Source: Selenomonas sp. (lineage in GTDB: Bacteria; Bacillota_C; Negativicutes; Selenomonadales; Selenomonadaceae). From it: DNA of 64,000 bases. The stretch spans positions 1 to 64,000 of the forward strand of contig NZ_JAILKR010000062.1 in the NCBI RefSeq assembly GCF_024693525.1. Reading direction: 5' to 3'. A program made the translations under genes and the position numbers. Numbering within the stretch: the first letter of the stretch is position 1; every line of letters begins with the position of its first letter. Positions 8,488 to 18,228 of the stretch are shown piece after piece. Under the pieces are notes generated by a model. That model saw only the letters and a list, made by a program, of their open reading frames with translations. It searched no databases and was not told where the DNA came from.

Positions 8488-10590
8488 TTAATTACGGGAT
8501 TTGGAGATGCCGCCGCCTGGTTCCGGTGCCACCGATTCCGGCATGGACGGGGAATCATTGCCACCGTTTGCACCACCTGGTCCAGGAACCGTTTTGCTGG
8601 TATCCTGTTTGCCATTCTTACCATCTTTGGCGTCTTTCTTGTTCTCGCCCTTTTTCTTGACTTCCGTCTTTTTATCATTTTCCAGCTCGCCAATGCTATC
8701 ATGCTTAGTAGCAGCCGAACCATCAAAATTCTTAGCTGGCGTCTGAGCCAGTGCCTTTTCCATGAAGTTCTTCCAAATCTGGGCTGGCAACTGTCCACCC
8801 ATGACGCCGTTCATAGCCGTGTTGTCATCGTTGCCGACCCACACGCCGCAAACCAAATCCGGCGTATAGCCAACGAACCAAGCATCATGGTAATTGCTGG
8901 TGGTACCCGTCTTGCCAGCTGCCGGACGGCCGATATTGGCCCGTGCACCCGTACCGCCCTTCTTGATAACGCCTTCCAGCATGTCCGTAAGTTCGGCTGC
9001 ACTGCTTTCACTGATGACGCTGCGCTGTTTTACTTCAGCCTGCTCTAACACCTTGCCGTTGCGGTCAAGGACTTTGACAATGACTACCGGTTCCACATGG
9101 ACGCCTTTATTGGCAAAGGTGCCATAGGCACTAGTGAGTTCCATCGGCGTCACGCCCTTGGTCAAACCGCCCAGAGCCGTAGAAAGGGTTCGGTCGTTCT
9201 GAGGGCCGTCGAGGACAAAGGTAGAAATACCCATCTCCTGGGCATAGTAAATCGGTTTATCGATTCCCAGCTTTTGGGCAATCTTAACCGTCGGTACGTT
9301 CATCGAAAAGCGGGCTACATCACGCATGGTGACCTTGCCGCTGAAATGACCGCTGTCGTTCTGTGGACGCCAGCCATCAATGTTAATAGGACTGTCGTCG
9401 ATGATGGTGCTCGGCGTGAATTTATCCTCCAGAGCTGCCGCAAAAACAAAGGGCTTAAAGGCAGAACCTGGCTGACGCACCGCCATCGTGGCACGGTTGA
9501 ACTGATCCGTGCCGCGGCCGCCTACCATGGCCTTCACATAGCCGTTATGGGGGTCAATTGCCACCAATGCGCCCTGAGGCTGCTGAATCTTATTGGCATC
9601 GACTTTGATATCCGGCAGTTTCTTCATGGCTGCCTCAGCGGCCCGCTGCATATCCATGTCGATGGTGGTATAGATTTTCAAACCTTCTTTATAAACCGCG
9701 TCTGCACCGTATTTATCGATGAGAACCTGGGTCACGTATTCAATGAAGTAAGACGCCTCAGAAGTCTCTTTCTTCTTTACCGGCTTGACGATATTGAGCT
9801 TTTCCTTTTTGGCCTTGGATGCGGCACTGCTGTTGATATACCCGTATTTTTCCAACTGGTCGATAACAACACCCTTGCGCTCCATAGCGGCATCCATATT
9901 ATTCATCGGAGAATAATAATTCGGGCTCTTGGGAATACCGGCCAACATAGCGCATTCGCTCAAGGTTAAATCCTCGACGTTTTTGCCGAAGTAAGTCTGC
10001 GCAGCGGCCTGAACACCGTAAGCGCCCTGACCAAAGTATATCTGATTCATATACATTTCCAGGATTTCCTGTTTCGTATACTGGCGTTCTAACTGCATTG
10101 CCAGGAATACCTCCTGGATTTTACGCGTCATCGTACGTTCCTGAGTGAGGTACGCATTCTTTGCCAGCTGCTGCGTAATCGTAGAACCACCTTCCGATAC
10201 GCCGCGGCCGCGAATGTTTGCATAAAGGGCGCGCAAAATACCGCGCGGGTCTACACCACTGTGTTCGTAGAAGCGGTTATCCTCAACGGCCACAAAGGCA
10301 TTCTGAAGGTCCTTCGGGACCTGCTGAATTTTAACTGGCCGCCGGTTCTCCGCCGCATGAACGTTGGCAATCTCGTTGCCGTTAATATCGTAAATCTGCG
10401 ATGAGGCCGGTGGCAGAATGTCATTTGCTAAATCCGGCTTCGTATTCATACTGGCAGTCAAAAAACCACAGCCAATTCCAGTAACCATGACCAGTAAAAC
10501 CAATCCTAATCCCAGAAACACGCGTTTCGCGGTGCTGCTGCCTTTTTTTGTGGGACGTTTTTGACGGCTCGTATTTGAATGTTTATCCAT
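8488..10590 (-). CDS. Class A penicillin-binding protein, PBP1A family
   Basis: Bifunctional peptidoglycan glycosyltransferase/transpeptidase of 700 residues, anchored in the inner membrane. One membrane helix lies at about residues 23-45. The GT51 domain has E103 in the VEDNRFYEH motif and GGSTITQQLAKN at 134-145. The transpeptidase motifs are S376-x-x-K379, S429-M-N431 and K560-T-G562. The last 75 residues are a lysine/aspartate-rich then glycine/proline-rich tail ending SKSRN, outside the catalytic fold. The start follows AAGGAGG. The gene stops 48 bases before the chosen tyrS start. Confidence 0.95.
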   Translation of the reverse strand: MDKHSNTSRQKRPTKKGSSTAKRVFLGLGLVLLVMVTGIGCGFLTASMNTKPDLANDILPPASSQIYDINGNEIANVHAAENRRPVKIQQVPKDLQNAFVAVEDNRFYEHSGVDPRGILRALYANIRGRGVSEGGSTITQQLAKNAYLTQERTMTRKIQEVFLAMQLERQYTKQEILEMYMNQIYFGQGAYGVQAAAQTYFGKNVEDLTLSECAMLAGIPKSPNYYSPMNNMDAAMERKGVVIDQLEKYGYINSSAASKAKKEKLNIVKPVKKKETSEASYFIEYVTQVLIDKYGADAVYKEGLKIYTTIDMDMQRAAEAAMKKLPDIKVDANKIQQPQGALVAIDPHNGYVKAMVGGRGTDQFNRATMAVRQPGSAFKPFVFAAALEDKFTPSTIIDDSPINIDGWRPQNDSGHFSGKVTMRDVARFSMNVPTVKIAQKLGIDKPIYYAQEMGISTFVLDGPQNDRTLSTALGGLTKGVTPMELTSAYGTFANKGVHVEPVVIVKVLDRNGKVLEQAEVKQRSVISESSAAELTDMLEGVIKKGGTGARANIGRPAAGKTGTTSNYHDAWFVGYTPDLVCGVWVGNDDNTAMNGVMGGQLPAQIWKNFMEKALAQTPAKNFDGSAATKHDSIGELENDKKTEVKKKGENKKDAKDGKNGKQDTSKTVPGPGGANGGNDSPSMPESVAPEPGGGISKSRN

Positions 10591-10675
10591 GAGCTGCCTC
10601 CTTAAATTTATACTGTTTCATTTTAACACAAAACGATTGCATCGTCTATGAAATCAACAGCTCCAAACTATATCC

Positions 10676-13057
10676 TTATTTCAACGCTACCACTGTAGCA
10701 CCAGTTCCCCCTTCGTTAATATCGGCGAACTGGAAACTTGAAACGTTGCGATGACGTTTCAGATAGGCATGGACGCCTTTGCGAAGGGCTCCCGTTCCTT
10801 TGCCGTGAATGATGAGAACCTGAGTGAGCCCGGCAATCACCGCATCATCCAGGAATTTGCCTAGGGTCATTTCGGCTTCATCCACCATCATGCCGCGGAT
10901 ATCGATATCCCGGCCAATGTTCTGGGTCTTCTGCAAGAAGGAACCAGACTGACTGTTGCGCTTCTTGCTGCTGACAATTGGCTGGGGCTTTTCCTTTTCT
11001 CCATGGGACAGGAAGGTACAACCAGAAGCCTTGACTTTGGTGCGTAGGCTGCCCAGCTGAACGGTCAGCTCTTTGCCCTGCACTTCGATAACCGTTCCCT
11101 TCTGGTCCAGCTTCTTAACGTAGATTACATCCCCCGGCAACAGTTTTTTGACATCAATCTTCTGCCCAATGCCCTTCTGAGCCATGATGCCAGGTCTTGC
11201 CTTCTCCGACGCCTCGTTGATTTTGGCACGGGCTTCGGCAATTGCCTGCTGGCGAGCGCGGATGCCCTGGTCGTCAAACTGCTCTTTCAGGTCCTTGATA
11301 ACCGCTTCCGACTCCCGGCGGGTCTGACGAATCATCGCCGCACTCTTTTCCTTGGCCTTGCGGATGATTTCGCCCTTTTGTTTCGAAAGATCACTCTTGG
11401 CATTTTGCAGTTTCAATTCCAGCTGGGTAACCCGCTGCTGACGCTCCCGAATCTCGGCATTCATCTGCTCATACATCATCTTTTCGCTTTCCAGCTGATT
11501 GATGACGTGTTCAAATTGAGCATGGTCTGCTTTAACCAGCTGCTTGGCCCGCAGGATAAGGGATTCGGAAAGCCCCAAGCGCTGACTGATGGCAAAGGCG
11601 TTACTGGCTCCCGGAATGCCGATGAGCAGCCGATAGGTCGGCCGCAGGGTCTCCACATCAAATTCGACGCAGGCATTTTCAATGCCCTCCCGGGTATAAG
11701 CAAAGGTCTTAAGTTCCGAATAATGAGTGGTTGCCACCGTCGTCGCCCGAACCTCCAGCAAACGTTCCAGAATAGACATAGCCAGGGCAGCCCCCTCTTC
11801 CGGATCCGTACCGGCCCCAAGCTCATCGAGGAGCAGCAAATCGTCGCTCTCAACTTTGTCGAGAATCCGAACGATATGGGTCATATGGGCCGAAAAAGTG
11901 GAAAGGCTCTGCTCAATGCTTTGCTCATCGCCAATGTCGGCATAGAGATTCTGATATACGGCAATCTCCGAATCGGCCTCCACCGGCAAATAGCAGCCCG
12001 ACTGAGCCATAAGAACCATGAGGCCCAGGGTTTTCATGCTGACGGTCTTACCGCCGGTATTGGGTCCCGTTATGAGCAGCATGCGATAATCTTTCCCCAG
12101 GGTAATGCTGGTGGGCACTACTTTGTCTCGAGGAATCAACGGATGACGGGCATTCTTCAGCACCGTGCGCCCCTCTTCATTGATAAGAGGCTTTACGGCC
12201 TCCATATCCCGGGCGAGTTTTGCCTTAGCAAAGGCAAAATCGATGTCGCGAAGAATCTCGCAGTTGGCGGTAAGCGGTTCGCTATCCCGGCTGATTTCCT
12301 GGGACAGCTGGCGCAGGATGCGCTGAACTTCCTGCTGCTCAGCCAGCGTCAGCTGTTTCACATCGTTGTTGAGTTCCACTACCGCCATGGGTTCGATAAA
12401 AAGAGTTGAACCACTGGCGGACTGGTCATGGATAAGCCCCGGAAAATGGGTGCGATACTCCGCCTTAACCGGGATAACATAGCGCTCATCACGAACGGTA
12501 ACGATGACATCCTGAAACATCTTCTGATACTGGGCATCGTGAAGGATGTTGTTTATCTTGTCCTTGATGCGGACCTGAGAACTTTTAAGTTCCCGCCGGA
12601 TGCGGCGAAGTTCCACACTGGCATCCTCCCGCATGTTGCCGTGTTCATCAATGGTCAGCGAAAGATTGCGCTCGAGCTGGCCCAAAATCTCAATGGAATG
12701 CGCCCACTCTTTGAGCACCGGCACTTCCATTTCCAAATCCCGGAAAAAGCGCTTTACCGTGCGCATGGCATAAAGGGTGCTCATAACCTCCTGCAGTTCG
12801 GCTAAATCCAGCACGGCACCCTTGCCCGTCTTCACCAGCAGCGGGCGGATATCATGAATCCCCCCCAAAGGCGGTGCCGTCATGGCAAAAACCGTAACGG
12901 CCTCTTCCGTCTCCTGGAGCCATTCGCTGATTTCACTGAAATCCGAACTTGGATAAAGATCCCGGGCTTTTTCCTTCCCCAGGGAAGAACCAGCCCTATC
13001 GGCCAGCATCTCCGTGATTTTTTCGTATTCTAAAATGTTAAATGACTCGTTTTCCAT
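10676..13057 (-). CDS. mutS2: Endonuclease MutS2
   Basis: MutS-family ATPase with a C-terminal Smr nuclease domain, 793 residues. In Firmicutes MutS2 acts in recombination control and in rescue of collided ribosomes. Seen: the MutS core with Walker A GPNTGGKT at 331-338, Walker B LLLLDELGAGTDP, a long charged coiled coil at about 510-620, a KOW-like segment, and Smr motifs DIRGMMVDEA and HGKGTGALR near the C-terminus. It follows the U32 peptidase gene with a three-base gap and closes the operon beginning at the NUDIX gene. Confidence 0.96.
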   Translation of the reverse strand: MENESFNILEYEKITEMLADRAGSSLGKEKARDLYPSSDFSEISEWLQETEEAVTVFAMTAPPLGGIHDIRPLLVKTGKGAVLDLAELQEVMSTLYAMRTVKRFFRDLEMEVPVLKEWAHSIEILGQLERNLSLTIDEHGNMREDASVELRRIRRELKSSQVRIKDKINNILHDAQYQKMFQDVIVTVRDERYVIPVKAEYRTHFPGLIHDQSASGSTLFIEPMAVVELNNDVKQLTLAEQQEVQRILRQLSQEISRDSEPLTANCEILRDIDFAFAKAKLARDMEAVKPLINEEGRTVLKNARHPLIPRDKVVPTSITLGKDYRMLLITGPNTGGKTVSMKTLGLMVLMAQSGCYLPVEADSEIAVYQNLYADIGDEQSIEQSLSTFSAHMTHIVRILDKVESDDLLLLDELGAGTDPEEGAALAMSILERLLEVRATTVATTHYSELKTFAYTREGIENACVEFDVETLRPTYRLLIGIPGASNAFAISQRLGLSESLILRAKQLVKADHAQFEHVINQLESEKMMYEQMNAEIRERQQRVTQLELKLQNAKSDLSKQKGEIIRKAKEKSAAMIRQTRRESEAVIKDLKEQFDDQGIRARQQAIAEARAKINEASEKARPGIMAQKGIGQKIDVKKLLPGDVIYVKKLDQKGTVIEVQGKELTVQLGSLRTKVKASGCTFLSHGEKEKPQPIVSSKKRNSQSGSFLQKTQNIGRDIDIRGMMVDEAEMTLGKFLDDAVIAGLTQVLIIHGKGTGALRKGVHAYLKRHRNVSSFQFADINEGGTGATVVALK

Positions 13058-13060
13058 CTA

Positions 13061-15547
13061 TCACAAAACCCCTCGATAAAAATGTCCTCGCGTGATTTCG
13101 CTGCCTTCCTGCTCTTTTACCCAAGCCTCCTGTGCTTCATCGAGCTCTGCTGGAAATTTCATGGCTTTGCGGTAAGCTTTGACCAACTGCCGGATTTCCC
13201 CTTCAGTCATGGCCTTGGCTTCAAGCCGCAATGTCCCAACGCCCATAGGCGCAAACTTCATCGCATGGGGCAGCATGGAAAGGCATTTGCTGTTGAGCAC
13301 ATGCATGTGGCAATATTGGTCCATGACCAGCGGGAACTGCGCCTCCTTGCGATCCTTTAAGGCATAACGTCCCTTCGTGCAAGGCTGGCTGCAGGCACCA
13401 CAGTCGACGCCCCCTAGGAAACTTCCCGTCACGCAATACTCGGAAATCATGAGTTCTAGCCGGCCGTGAACGATGCAGCTAAGAGGCAGGGTGCTGTCTT
13501 TAGCAATGGCCTGGATTTGTTTAAGATTAAGCTCCGGCGACAAAGTGGCTTCTGCCACTCCGTATTCCTTAAGGAATGCCAGCGTGCTTTTATTATAGGA
13601 AATCAGCGAATAATCTGCATGAACGGGAAAATCCGTAAGCCGTTTTACCAAAGCCAGAGCACCAATATTGTGCACATGAACCGCATCAGGGGGGCAGGTC
13701 TTCTGCCAGGCCAATAGCAGCTTTTCGATGGCCTTTTGATGATTTTCCTTGATGATACGCGGAAGGTTGAAGTCGATGCGCACCTTGGCAGACTTAGCAA
13801 GGTTCCAAGCCTGCTGATATTCTTCCAGCGAAATGGCTTTATGGGTGTAAGACTCTCCCCCAAAGAGAATGCCATCGGCGCCACCATCTATAGCTGCTTT
13901 AAGCTTTGCAATGGAGTCAACCGACACCATAAGTCTTGCATTTTGGGCAGGTTGCGGACACGCCGTCTGCAAAGGGGCAAAGTTCCGTTTGGAGAAGCGG
14001 AACTCTGCCAAACGAAGTTCATCCAACTGCTCTACAGCCTTGCGGCGGGCGTCGTTAATTTCACTCATGGGAATCATGACTTCGCCATCAATATCCACCG
14101 TAAGAGATTCCAGTTCGTAAACCGAAGTTCCCAGGCGATTGATTTGCTTTTGCACCGTCTCTTCGGTCAAGGGACGCTTCCGAGCCAATTCGCCAATAAA
14201 CTCCGTTGCGGCGCTGGTCTTGTGCCCCTTTCCATCATCCAACAGAATCGTAAGGGGCTTGCCAATGGCAGCACGAACCGTTGCTGAAATGGGGATACGG
14301 CGTACCGGTGCTCCGGACGCATACATTTCCTTGCCTGCTTCCATAAGAGCCGCATCATAGACCTTAAACACCCGGTCGTGATCACGAACCGCCGAGGGAA
14401 TCGCAAAGGATACCGTATCACCGGCCTCGCCCCTGGTGATATTTTTGCCTTTGTCATCCCAAAGCTCCTGAATCGTCGCAGTCACCCGGCCGCCGACTTT
14501 TACCCAGAAATCCACCTGGTCGCCAAGGCTTAATTTGCCACTGAGCTTTACCGTCACGATACGTCTATCCCAGTCGTATCGGCTGACCCGGCCGATGAGT
14601 AGGCCACGGTTGTTGGGCCGTCTATCGCTCATCATATTTTTGCCGGGGCGCCCCAGCAAGAAGGCCGTGGTAAAGTCGCGATTGAAAATCTGCGCCAGAT
14701 TGTCGCGGGCCTGGTCCGAAACTTTATAGCCTGCACCAGCATAGAAGGTATCGATTGCCTCGCGATAGGTTCCAACCACCGTCGCCACATACTCCGGACG
14801 CTTCATGCGGCCCTCGATTTTCAGCGATGCTACTCCAGCTTCAATGAGCTCGGGGATAATGTCAATAGTGTTGAGGTCTCGGGGAGACAACAAATAGTTT
14901 CCCGCCTCGCTCCCTAGCACATCTTCCCCCTTTTCATCTACTAGGGTATAGGGCAGACGGCAGGGCTGGGCACAGCGGCCACGGTTGCCGCTGCGGCCAC
15001 CAATCATGCTGCTCATAAGACACTGGCCCGAATAGCAGACACAAAGCGCCCCGTGCATGAAGACCTCAATCTCCACATCGCAGTTGGCACAGATATGGCG
15101 AATCTCTTTTAACGATAATTCACGAGAAAGCACCACCCGGGTAAATCCTAAATTCTGCAGTGCCAAGACGCCTTCCAAACTATGGACGGTCATCTGCGTA
15201 CTCGAATGAAGGGGTAAATCCGGCACCGTCTCCCGTGCCAGTTTAGCCACCCCCAAATCCTGTACCAGAATCGCATCGGCTCCTGCTTCGTAGAGGAACC
15301 GCAGATAATCCCGAACCGCTGGGATTTCTTCATCACTGACAATCGTATTTACCGTAACATTAATAAGCACACCCCGCAGGTGTGCAAAACGGATGGCCCA
15401 GCGCAGGCCATCCTCATCAAAATTATTTGCATAGGCGCGGGCACCAAACATACTGCCCGCCAGATATACTGCATTCGCACCACTTTCCACAGCCGCGATA
15501 AGCGCTTCGCGGCTGCCTGCCGGTGCCAATAATTCTACCAATTCCAT
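13061..15547 (-). CDS. Peptidase U32 family protein with DUF3656 (RlhA-like 23S rRNA hydroxylation factor)
   Basis: 828 residues. The N-terminal U32 core is complete (ELLAPAGSREAL, NAVYLAG, FMHGALCVCYSGQCLMSS, NRGRCAQPCR, SLKIEGRMKRPEYVA). These cysteines bind an iron-sulphur cluster in characterised relatives. A DUF3656-type middle domain follows and a second, U32-like half carries CIVHGRLELMIS, CGACSQPC and KGRYALKDRK. This long architecture corresponds to E. coli RlhA (YdcP), needed for hydroxylation of 23S rRNA C2501; the assignment is by architecture only. It is distinct from the shorter U32 gene at 32281. Confidence 0.88.
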   Translation of the reverse strand: MELVELLAPAGSREALIAAVESGANAVYLAGSMFGARAYANNFDEDGLRWAIRFAHLRGVLINVTVNTIVSDEEIPAVRDYLRFLYEAGADAILVQDLGVAKLARETVPDLPLHSSTQMTVHSLEGVLALQNLGFTRVVLSRELSLKEIRHICANCDVEIEVFMHGALCVCYSGQCLMSSMIGGRSGNRGRCAQPCRLPYTLVDEKGEDVLGSEAGNYLLSPRDLNTIDIIPELIEAGVASLKIEGRMKRPEYVATVVGTYREAIDTFYAGAGYKVSDQARDNLAQIFNRDFTTAFLLGRPGKNMMSDRRPNNRGLLIGRVSRYDWDRRIVTVKLSGKLSLGDQVDFWVKVGGRVTATIQELWDDKGKNITRGEAGDTVSFAIPSAVRDHDRVFKVYDAALMEAGKEMYASGAPVRRIPISATVRAAIGKPLTILLDDGKGHKTSAATEFIGELARKRPLTEETVQKQINRLGTSVYELESLTVDIDGEVMIPMSEINDARRKAVEQLDELRLAEFRFSKRNFAPLQTACPQPAQNARLMVSVDSIAKLKAAIDGGADGILFGGESYTHKAISLEEYQQAWNLAKSAKVRIDFNLPRIIKENHQKAIEKLLLAWQKTCPPDAVHVHNIGALALVKRLTDFPVHADYSLISYNKSTLAFLKEYGVAEATLSPELNLKQIQAIAKDSTLPLSCIVHGRLELMISEYCVTGSFLGGVDCGACSQPCTKGRYALKDRKEAQFPLVMDQYCHMHVLNSKCLSMLPHAMKFAPMGVGTLRLEAKAMTEGEIRQLVKAYRKAMKFPAELDEAQEAWVKEQEGSEITRGHFYRGVL

Positions 15548-15564
15548 TTCCTCCTGAAAAGAGC

Positions 15565-16209
15565 TTAGGGCTCTTCCTGATTCTCTGTTGAATCGCTGTC
15601 TTCTTGATTCTCTGCCGCCTGAAGCTGACGGACTTCGTTGAATAATTCCATCTGCTCCGCATCAAGGCCGGCTGCCGCTTCCTCCGTAGTGGGTAAATCC
15701 GGCAAATCCTCCAAAGAGTTAATGCCGAAACACCGCAGGAAAGTATCCGTCGTTCCATAGAGGATTGGCCTGCCAATTACCGCCTTGCGACCCACTTCAG
15801 CAATGAGTTCAAGTTCCATGAGCTTTTGCAGGGCCCGTTCCACTCGAACGCCGCGAATCTGCTCCACTTCTGCCTTGGTTATCGGCTGCTTAAAGGCGAT
15901 GATGGACAGGGTCTCCATCGTCGGCGCCGAAATCTTGCGGTCGACAACTTCCGTCAGCCGTTCCACCACTGAAAAGGCCTCCGGCCGCGTGGCCAGCTGA
16001 TAACCGCCGGCTACCTGCCGAATCGTAAGGCCGCTCCGCCTTTCATCTAATGCCTGGGACAATTCCTGCAACAGATTTTGCGTTCCCAAAACATCCAGCT
16101 GCAAAATGCGGGCAAGTTCTGCCGCCGACATCGGATTGCCCGCAGCAAAAAGGACAGCTTCAAGCATACCGAGGTCGGTTATATCCAGCCGCTGTGCTGG
16201 TTCAGTCAT
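15565..16209 (-). CDS. scpB: Segregation and condensation protein B
   Basis: Partner of Smc and ScpA in the bacterial condensin complex. 214 residues with the paired winged-helix pattern of ScpB (LEAVLFAAGNPMS, LSIIAFKQPITKAEVEQIRGV, GRPILYGTTDTFLRCFGI) and an acidic tail. I chose the ATG at 16209 because GGAGG lies nine bases ahead; it overlaps the end of scpA by eight bases, indicating translational coupling. A longer frame to 16254 has no ribosome site. Confidence 0.95.
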   Translation of the reverse strand: MTEPAQRLDITDLGMLEAVLFAAGNPMSAAELARILQLDVLGTQNLLQELSQALDERRSGLTIRQVAGGYQLATRPEAFSVVERLTEVVDRKISAPTMETLSIIAFKQPITKAEVEQIRGVRVERALQKLMELELIAEVGRKAVIGRPILYGTTDTFLRCFGINSLEDLPDLPTTEEAAAGLDAEQMELFNEVRQLQAAENQEDSDSTENQEEP

Positions 16210-16927
16210 CTTCTTTTTCCTCCCGGGTACATATATAAATTTCCGCAAAAGCACGCTGTTGTTTGACCGTTACGGTCTTTAGCTTCATGAGCTCAAGCAA
16301 AGCCAAAAAGGTCACAATAAGCTCGTTGCGCGTTCCCGTCTCAAAAGCTTCCGAAAACAACAGGCGCCCATGGCTTCGCTCCAACAGCGACAAAATATCA
16401 GCCATTTTATCCTTGATGCTGAAGGTTTCCGGTGTTACCAATGCTTTGGGAATTGACAATTCCTGTTTGACGGATAAAACCGTATGAAAGGCCTCCACTA
16501 AGAGTCGCAACGAAAGATTTCCTGGGGGCAGATGGTGCACCGGAAGCTCCATGGGCTCACGGCTTACATAGCGCTCCTGCACCCCAGCCATATCCCCTAA
16601 GACACCACTGACCTGCTTGAATTTTCGGTACTCCAAAATGCGCGCCACCAGTTCTAAGCGCGGGTCTTCCACTTCCCCTTCCTCGTTTACCTCTGGTTTT
16701 GGCAGCATCATGCGAGATTTAATCTGCAAAAGAGTTGCGGCCATAACCAAAAAAGAACTGGCAATCTCGATGTTGAACTCACGGAAATGGTCTAGATATT
16801 CGACATACTGCCGGGTCAGCTCAGCTATAGGAATATCATAAATATCAATCTTATTCTTTTCAATCAGATGCATGAGGAGGTCCATGGGCCCCTCAAAGGC
16901 ATCAATCTTTACTTTGTAGTCCTCCAT
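16202..16927 (-). CDS. scpA: Segregation and condensation protein A
   Basis: Kleisin subunit that bridges Smc heads and binds ScpB. 241 residues, normal length. The N-terminal signature FEGPMDLLMHLIEKNKIDI and the helical region VEYLDHFREFNIEIASSFLVMAATLLQIKSRMLLP-like are present, with a C-terminal winged helix. Lies between the M50 protease and scpB genes. Confidence 0.96.
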   Translation of the reverse strand: MEDYKVKIDAFEGPMDLLMHLIEKNKIDIYDIPIAELTRQYVEYLDHFREFNIEIASSFLVMAATLLQIKSRMMLPKPEVNEEGEVEDPRLELVARILEYRKFKQVSGVLGDMAGVQERYVSREPMELPVHHLPPGNLSLRLLVEAFHTVLSVKQELSIPKALVTPETFSIKDKMADILSLLERSHGRLLFSEAFETGTRNELIVTFLALLELMKLKTVTVKQQRAFAEIYICTREEKEDD

Positions 16928-16942
16928 ATCCCAAATTTTCCC

Positions 16943-17575
16943 TTAGAAGAGCAAGCCGAGCAGGAAGGAAAAGAGCTGCCATATCATCCGCCGTGCCGGA
17001 ATAAAAATCATATCCAAAACCGGCGTAGCCAGAATCACAATGAGAATGATAAAGCTGTACCGCTCCAAGTTTGCGAACTGATAAGCCAAATCCCGGGGCA
17101 AAAGCTGTTTTAGCACGTGGGAGCCATCCAATGGCGGCAGTGGAATCATATTGAAGATAGCAAAACCGATGTTGTACTCCGTTATGAGCAGGAAAACCGT
17201 CTCTACGCCCTTGTCATGAACCTGGCCTCCTGTTGCCACGAAATACAGCTGCAAGAACAACAGCGCTGCAAAAGCGGTGATAAGGTTTGCCGCCGGTCCT
17301 GCAATGGATACCAGAATGTCATCACGGCGAGGCTCTTTGAAGTTATGAGGATTTATCATAACCGGCTTAGCCCAACCGAAGTGAAACAAAAACAGCATAA
17401 GCATACCAATCGGGTCCACATGGGCCCGCGGGTCAAGGGTCAAGCGCCCCATCATGCGCGGCGTAAAATCACCAAGCCAAACAGCTACCTGCGCATGGGC
17501 ATATTCATGAACCACCATGGCAATAATCAAACCAGGCAGTCCAGCCACGATATGCATCAGATTAAAATCAAACAT
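16943..17575 (-). CDS. Site-2 protease family protein (peptidase M50, membrane)
   Basis: Integral-membrane zinc metalloprotease of 210 residues. The zinc motif HEYAH is in the first helix (VVHEYAHAQVA) and the third ligand region is PPLDGSH (MIPLPPLDGSHVL). About five hydrophobic segments. This short M50 subfamily is often found next to scpA in Firmicutes; its substrate is unknown. Confidence 0.92.
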   Translation of the reverse strand: MFDFNLMHIVAGLPGLIIAMVVHEYAHAQVAVWLGDFTPRMMGRLTLDPRAHVDPIGMLMLFLFHFGWAKPVMINPHNFKEPRRDDILVSIAGPAANLITAFAALLFLQLYFVATGGQVHDKGVETVFLLITEYNIGFAIFNMIPLPPLDGSHVLKQLLPRDLAYQFANLERYSFIILIVILATPVLDMIFIPARRMIWQLFSFLLGLLF

Positions 17576-17596
17576 CTCATTCCTCCATTATGGGTA

Positions 17597-18154
17597 TTAC
17601 TTGTCCTGTTTTTCCCGCAGGCAGCGTTCCACCAGCAAAATCGAAGCCACTGACTTGGCATCGCAAATCCGTCCATCAAGAACCATAGCCACCGCTTCTT
17701 CCAGCGGCATCTTTACCACGTTGATAAACTCATCCTCATCAGGATGCTGTTTTCCCGGGGTAAGGCCCTCAGCCAGATACATGTGGATATATTCATTCGA
17801 AAAGCCCACCGTGGTAGCAATAGTCGAAAGTTTGGTAATCCGTTCCGCCACATAACCGGTTTCTTCCGAAAGCTCACGCTTCGCGCAATAAAGCGGGTCT
17901 TCATCCGGCGCATCGAGTTTGCCGGCCGGAACTTCTAGCGTAACCTTGCCAATGGGATAGCGATACTGGCGAACCAAAATTACTTCTCCCTTATCGGTAA
18001 GCGGAATAATCGACGATGCCCCCGGATGAGCAATCCACTCCCGGGTCGCTTTATTGCCATTGGGAAGCGTGACTGTATCGCGCTTGACATGAAGCAAAGC
18101 ACCATCAAAAATATCTTCACTGCTGACTTTTTTCTCGATCAATTCTTCGTCCAT
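17597..18154 (-). CDS. NUDIX hydrolase, ADP-ribose pyrophosphatase family
   Basis: 185 residues. The Nudix box is complete (GKLDAPDEDP then KRELSEETGY), preceded by RQYRYPIG and VPAGK, as in ADP-ribose pyrophosphatases, which split ADP-ribose to AMP and ribose-5-phosphate. First gene after a good promoter, followed by the M50 protease, scpA, scpB, U32 and mutS2 in the same direction with short gaps. The substrate is inferred from the family. Confidence 0.9.
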   Translation of the reverse strand: MDEELIEKKVSSEDIFDGALLHVKRDTVTLPNGNKATREWIAHPGASSIIPLTDKGEVILVRQYRYPIGKVTLEVPAGKLDAPDEDPLYCAKRELSEETGYVAERITKLSTIATTVGFSNEYIHMYLAEGLTPGKQHPDEDEFINVVKMPLEEAVAMVLDGRICDAKSVASILLVERCLREKQDK

Positions 18155-18186
18155 CGTTGCTCCCCCTATTTGTTCATATCTTATTT

Positions 18187-18215
18187 ATTTTACTATGGGA
18201 CCTCCAGGATTTCAA
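18187..18215 (-). promoter_or_regulatory. Promoter of the NUDIX-scpAB-mutS2 operon
   Basis: Minus strand TTGAAA (18210-18215), 17-base spacer, TAAAAT (18187-18192), about 30 bases before the NUDIX start. It should drive the run of genes down to mutS2. Confidence 0.75.
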
Positions 18216-18228
18216 GCCTTCCCCTTGC

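Noticed and set aside
8440..8490. T-box or other leader for tyrS
   Set aside because: Only about 50 bases separate the upstream stop and the chosen tyrS start, with no T-box-like sequence.
9097..9969. Plus-strand open frame of 290 residues
   Set aside because: Antisense shadow of the PBP1A gene.
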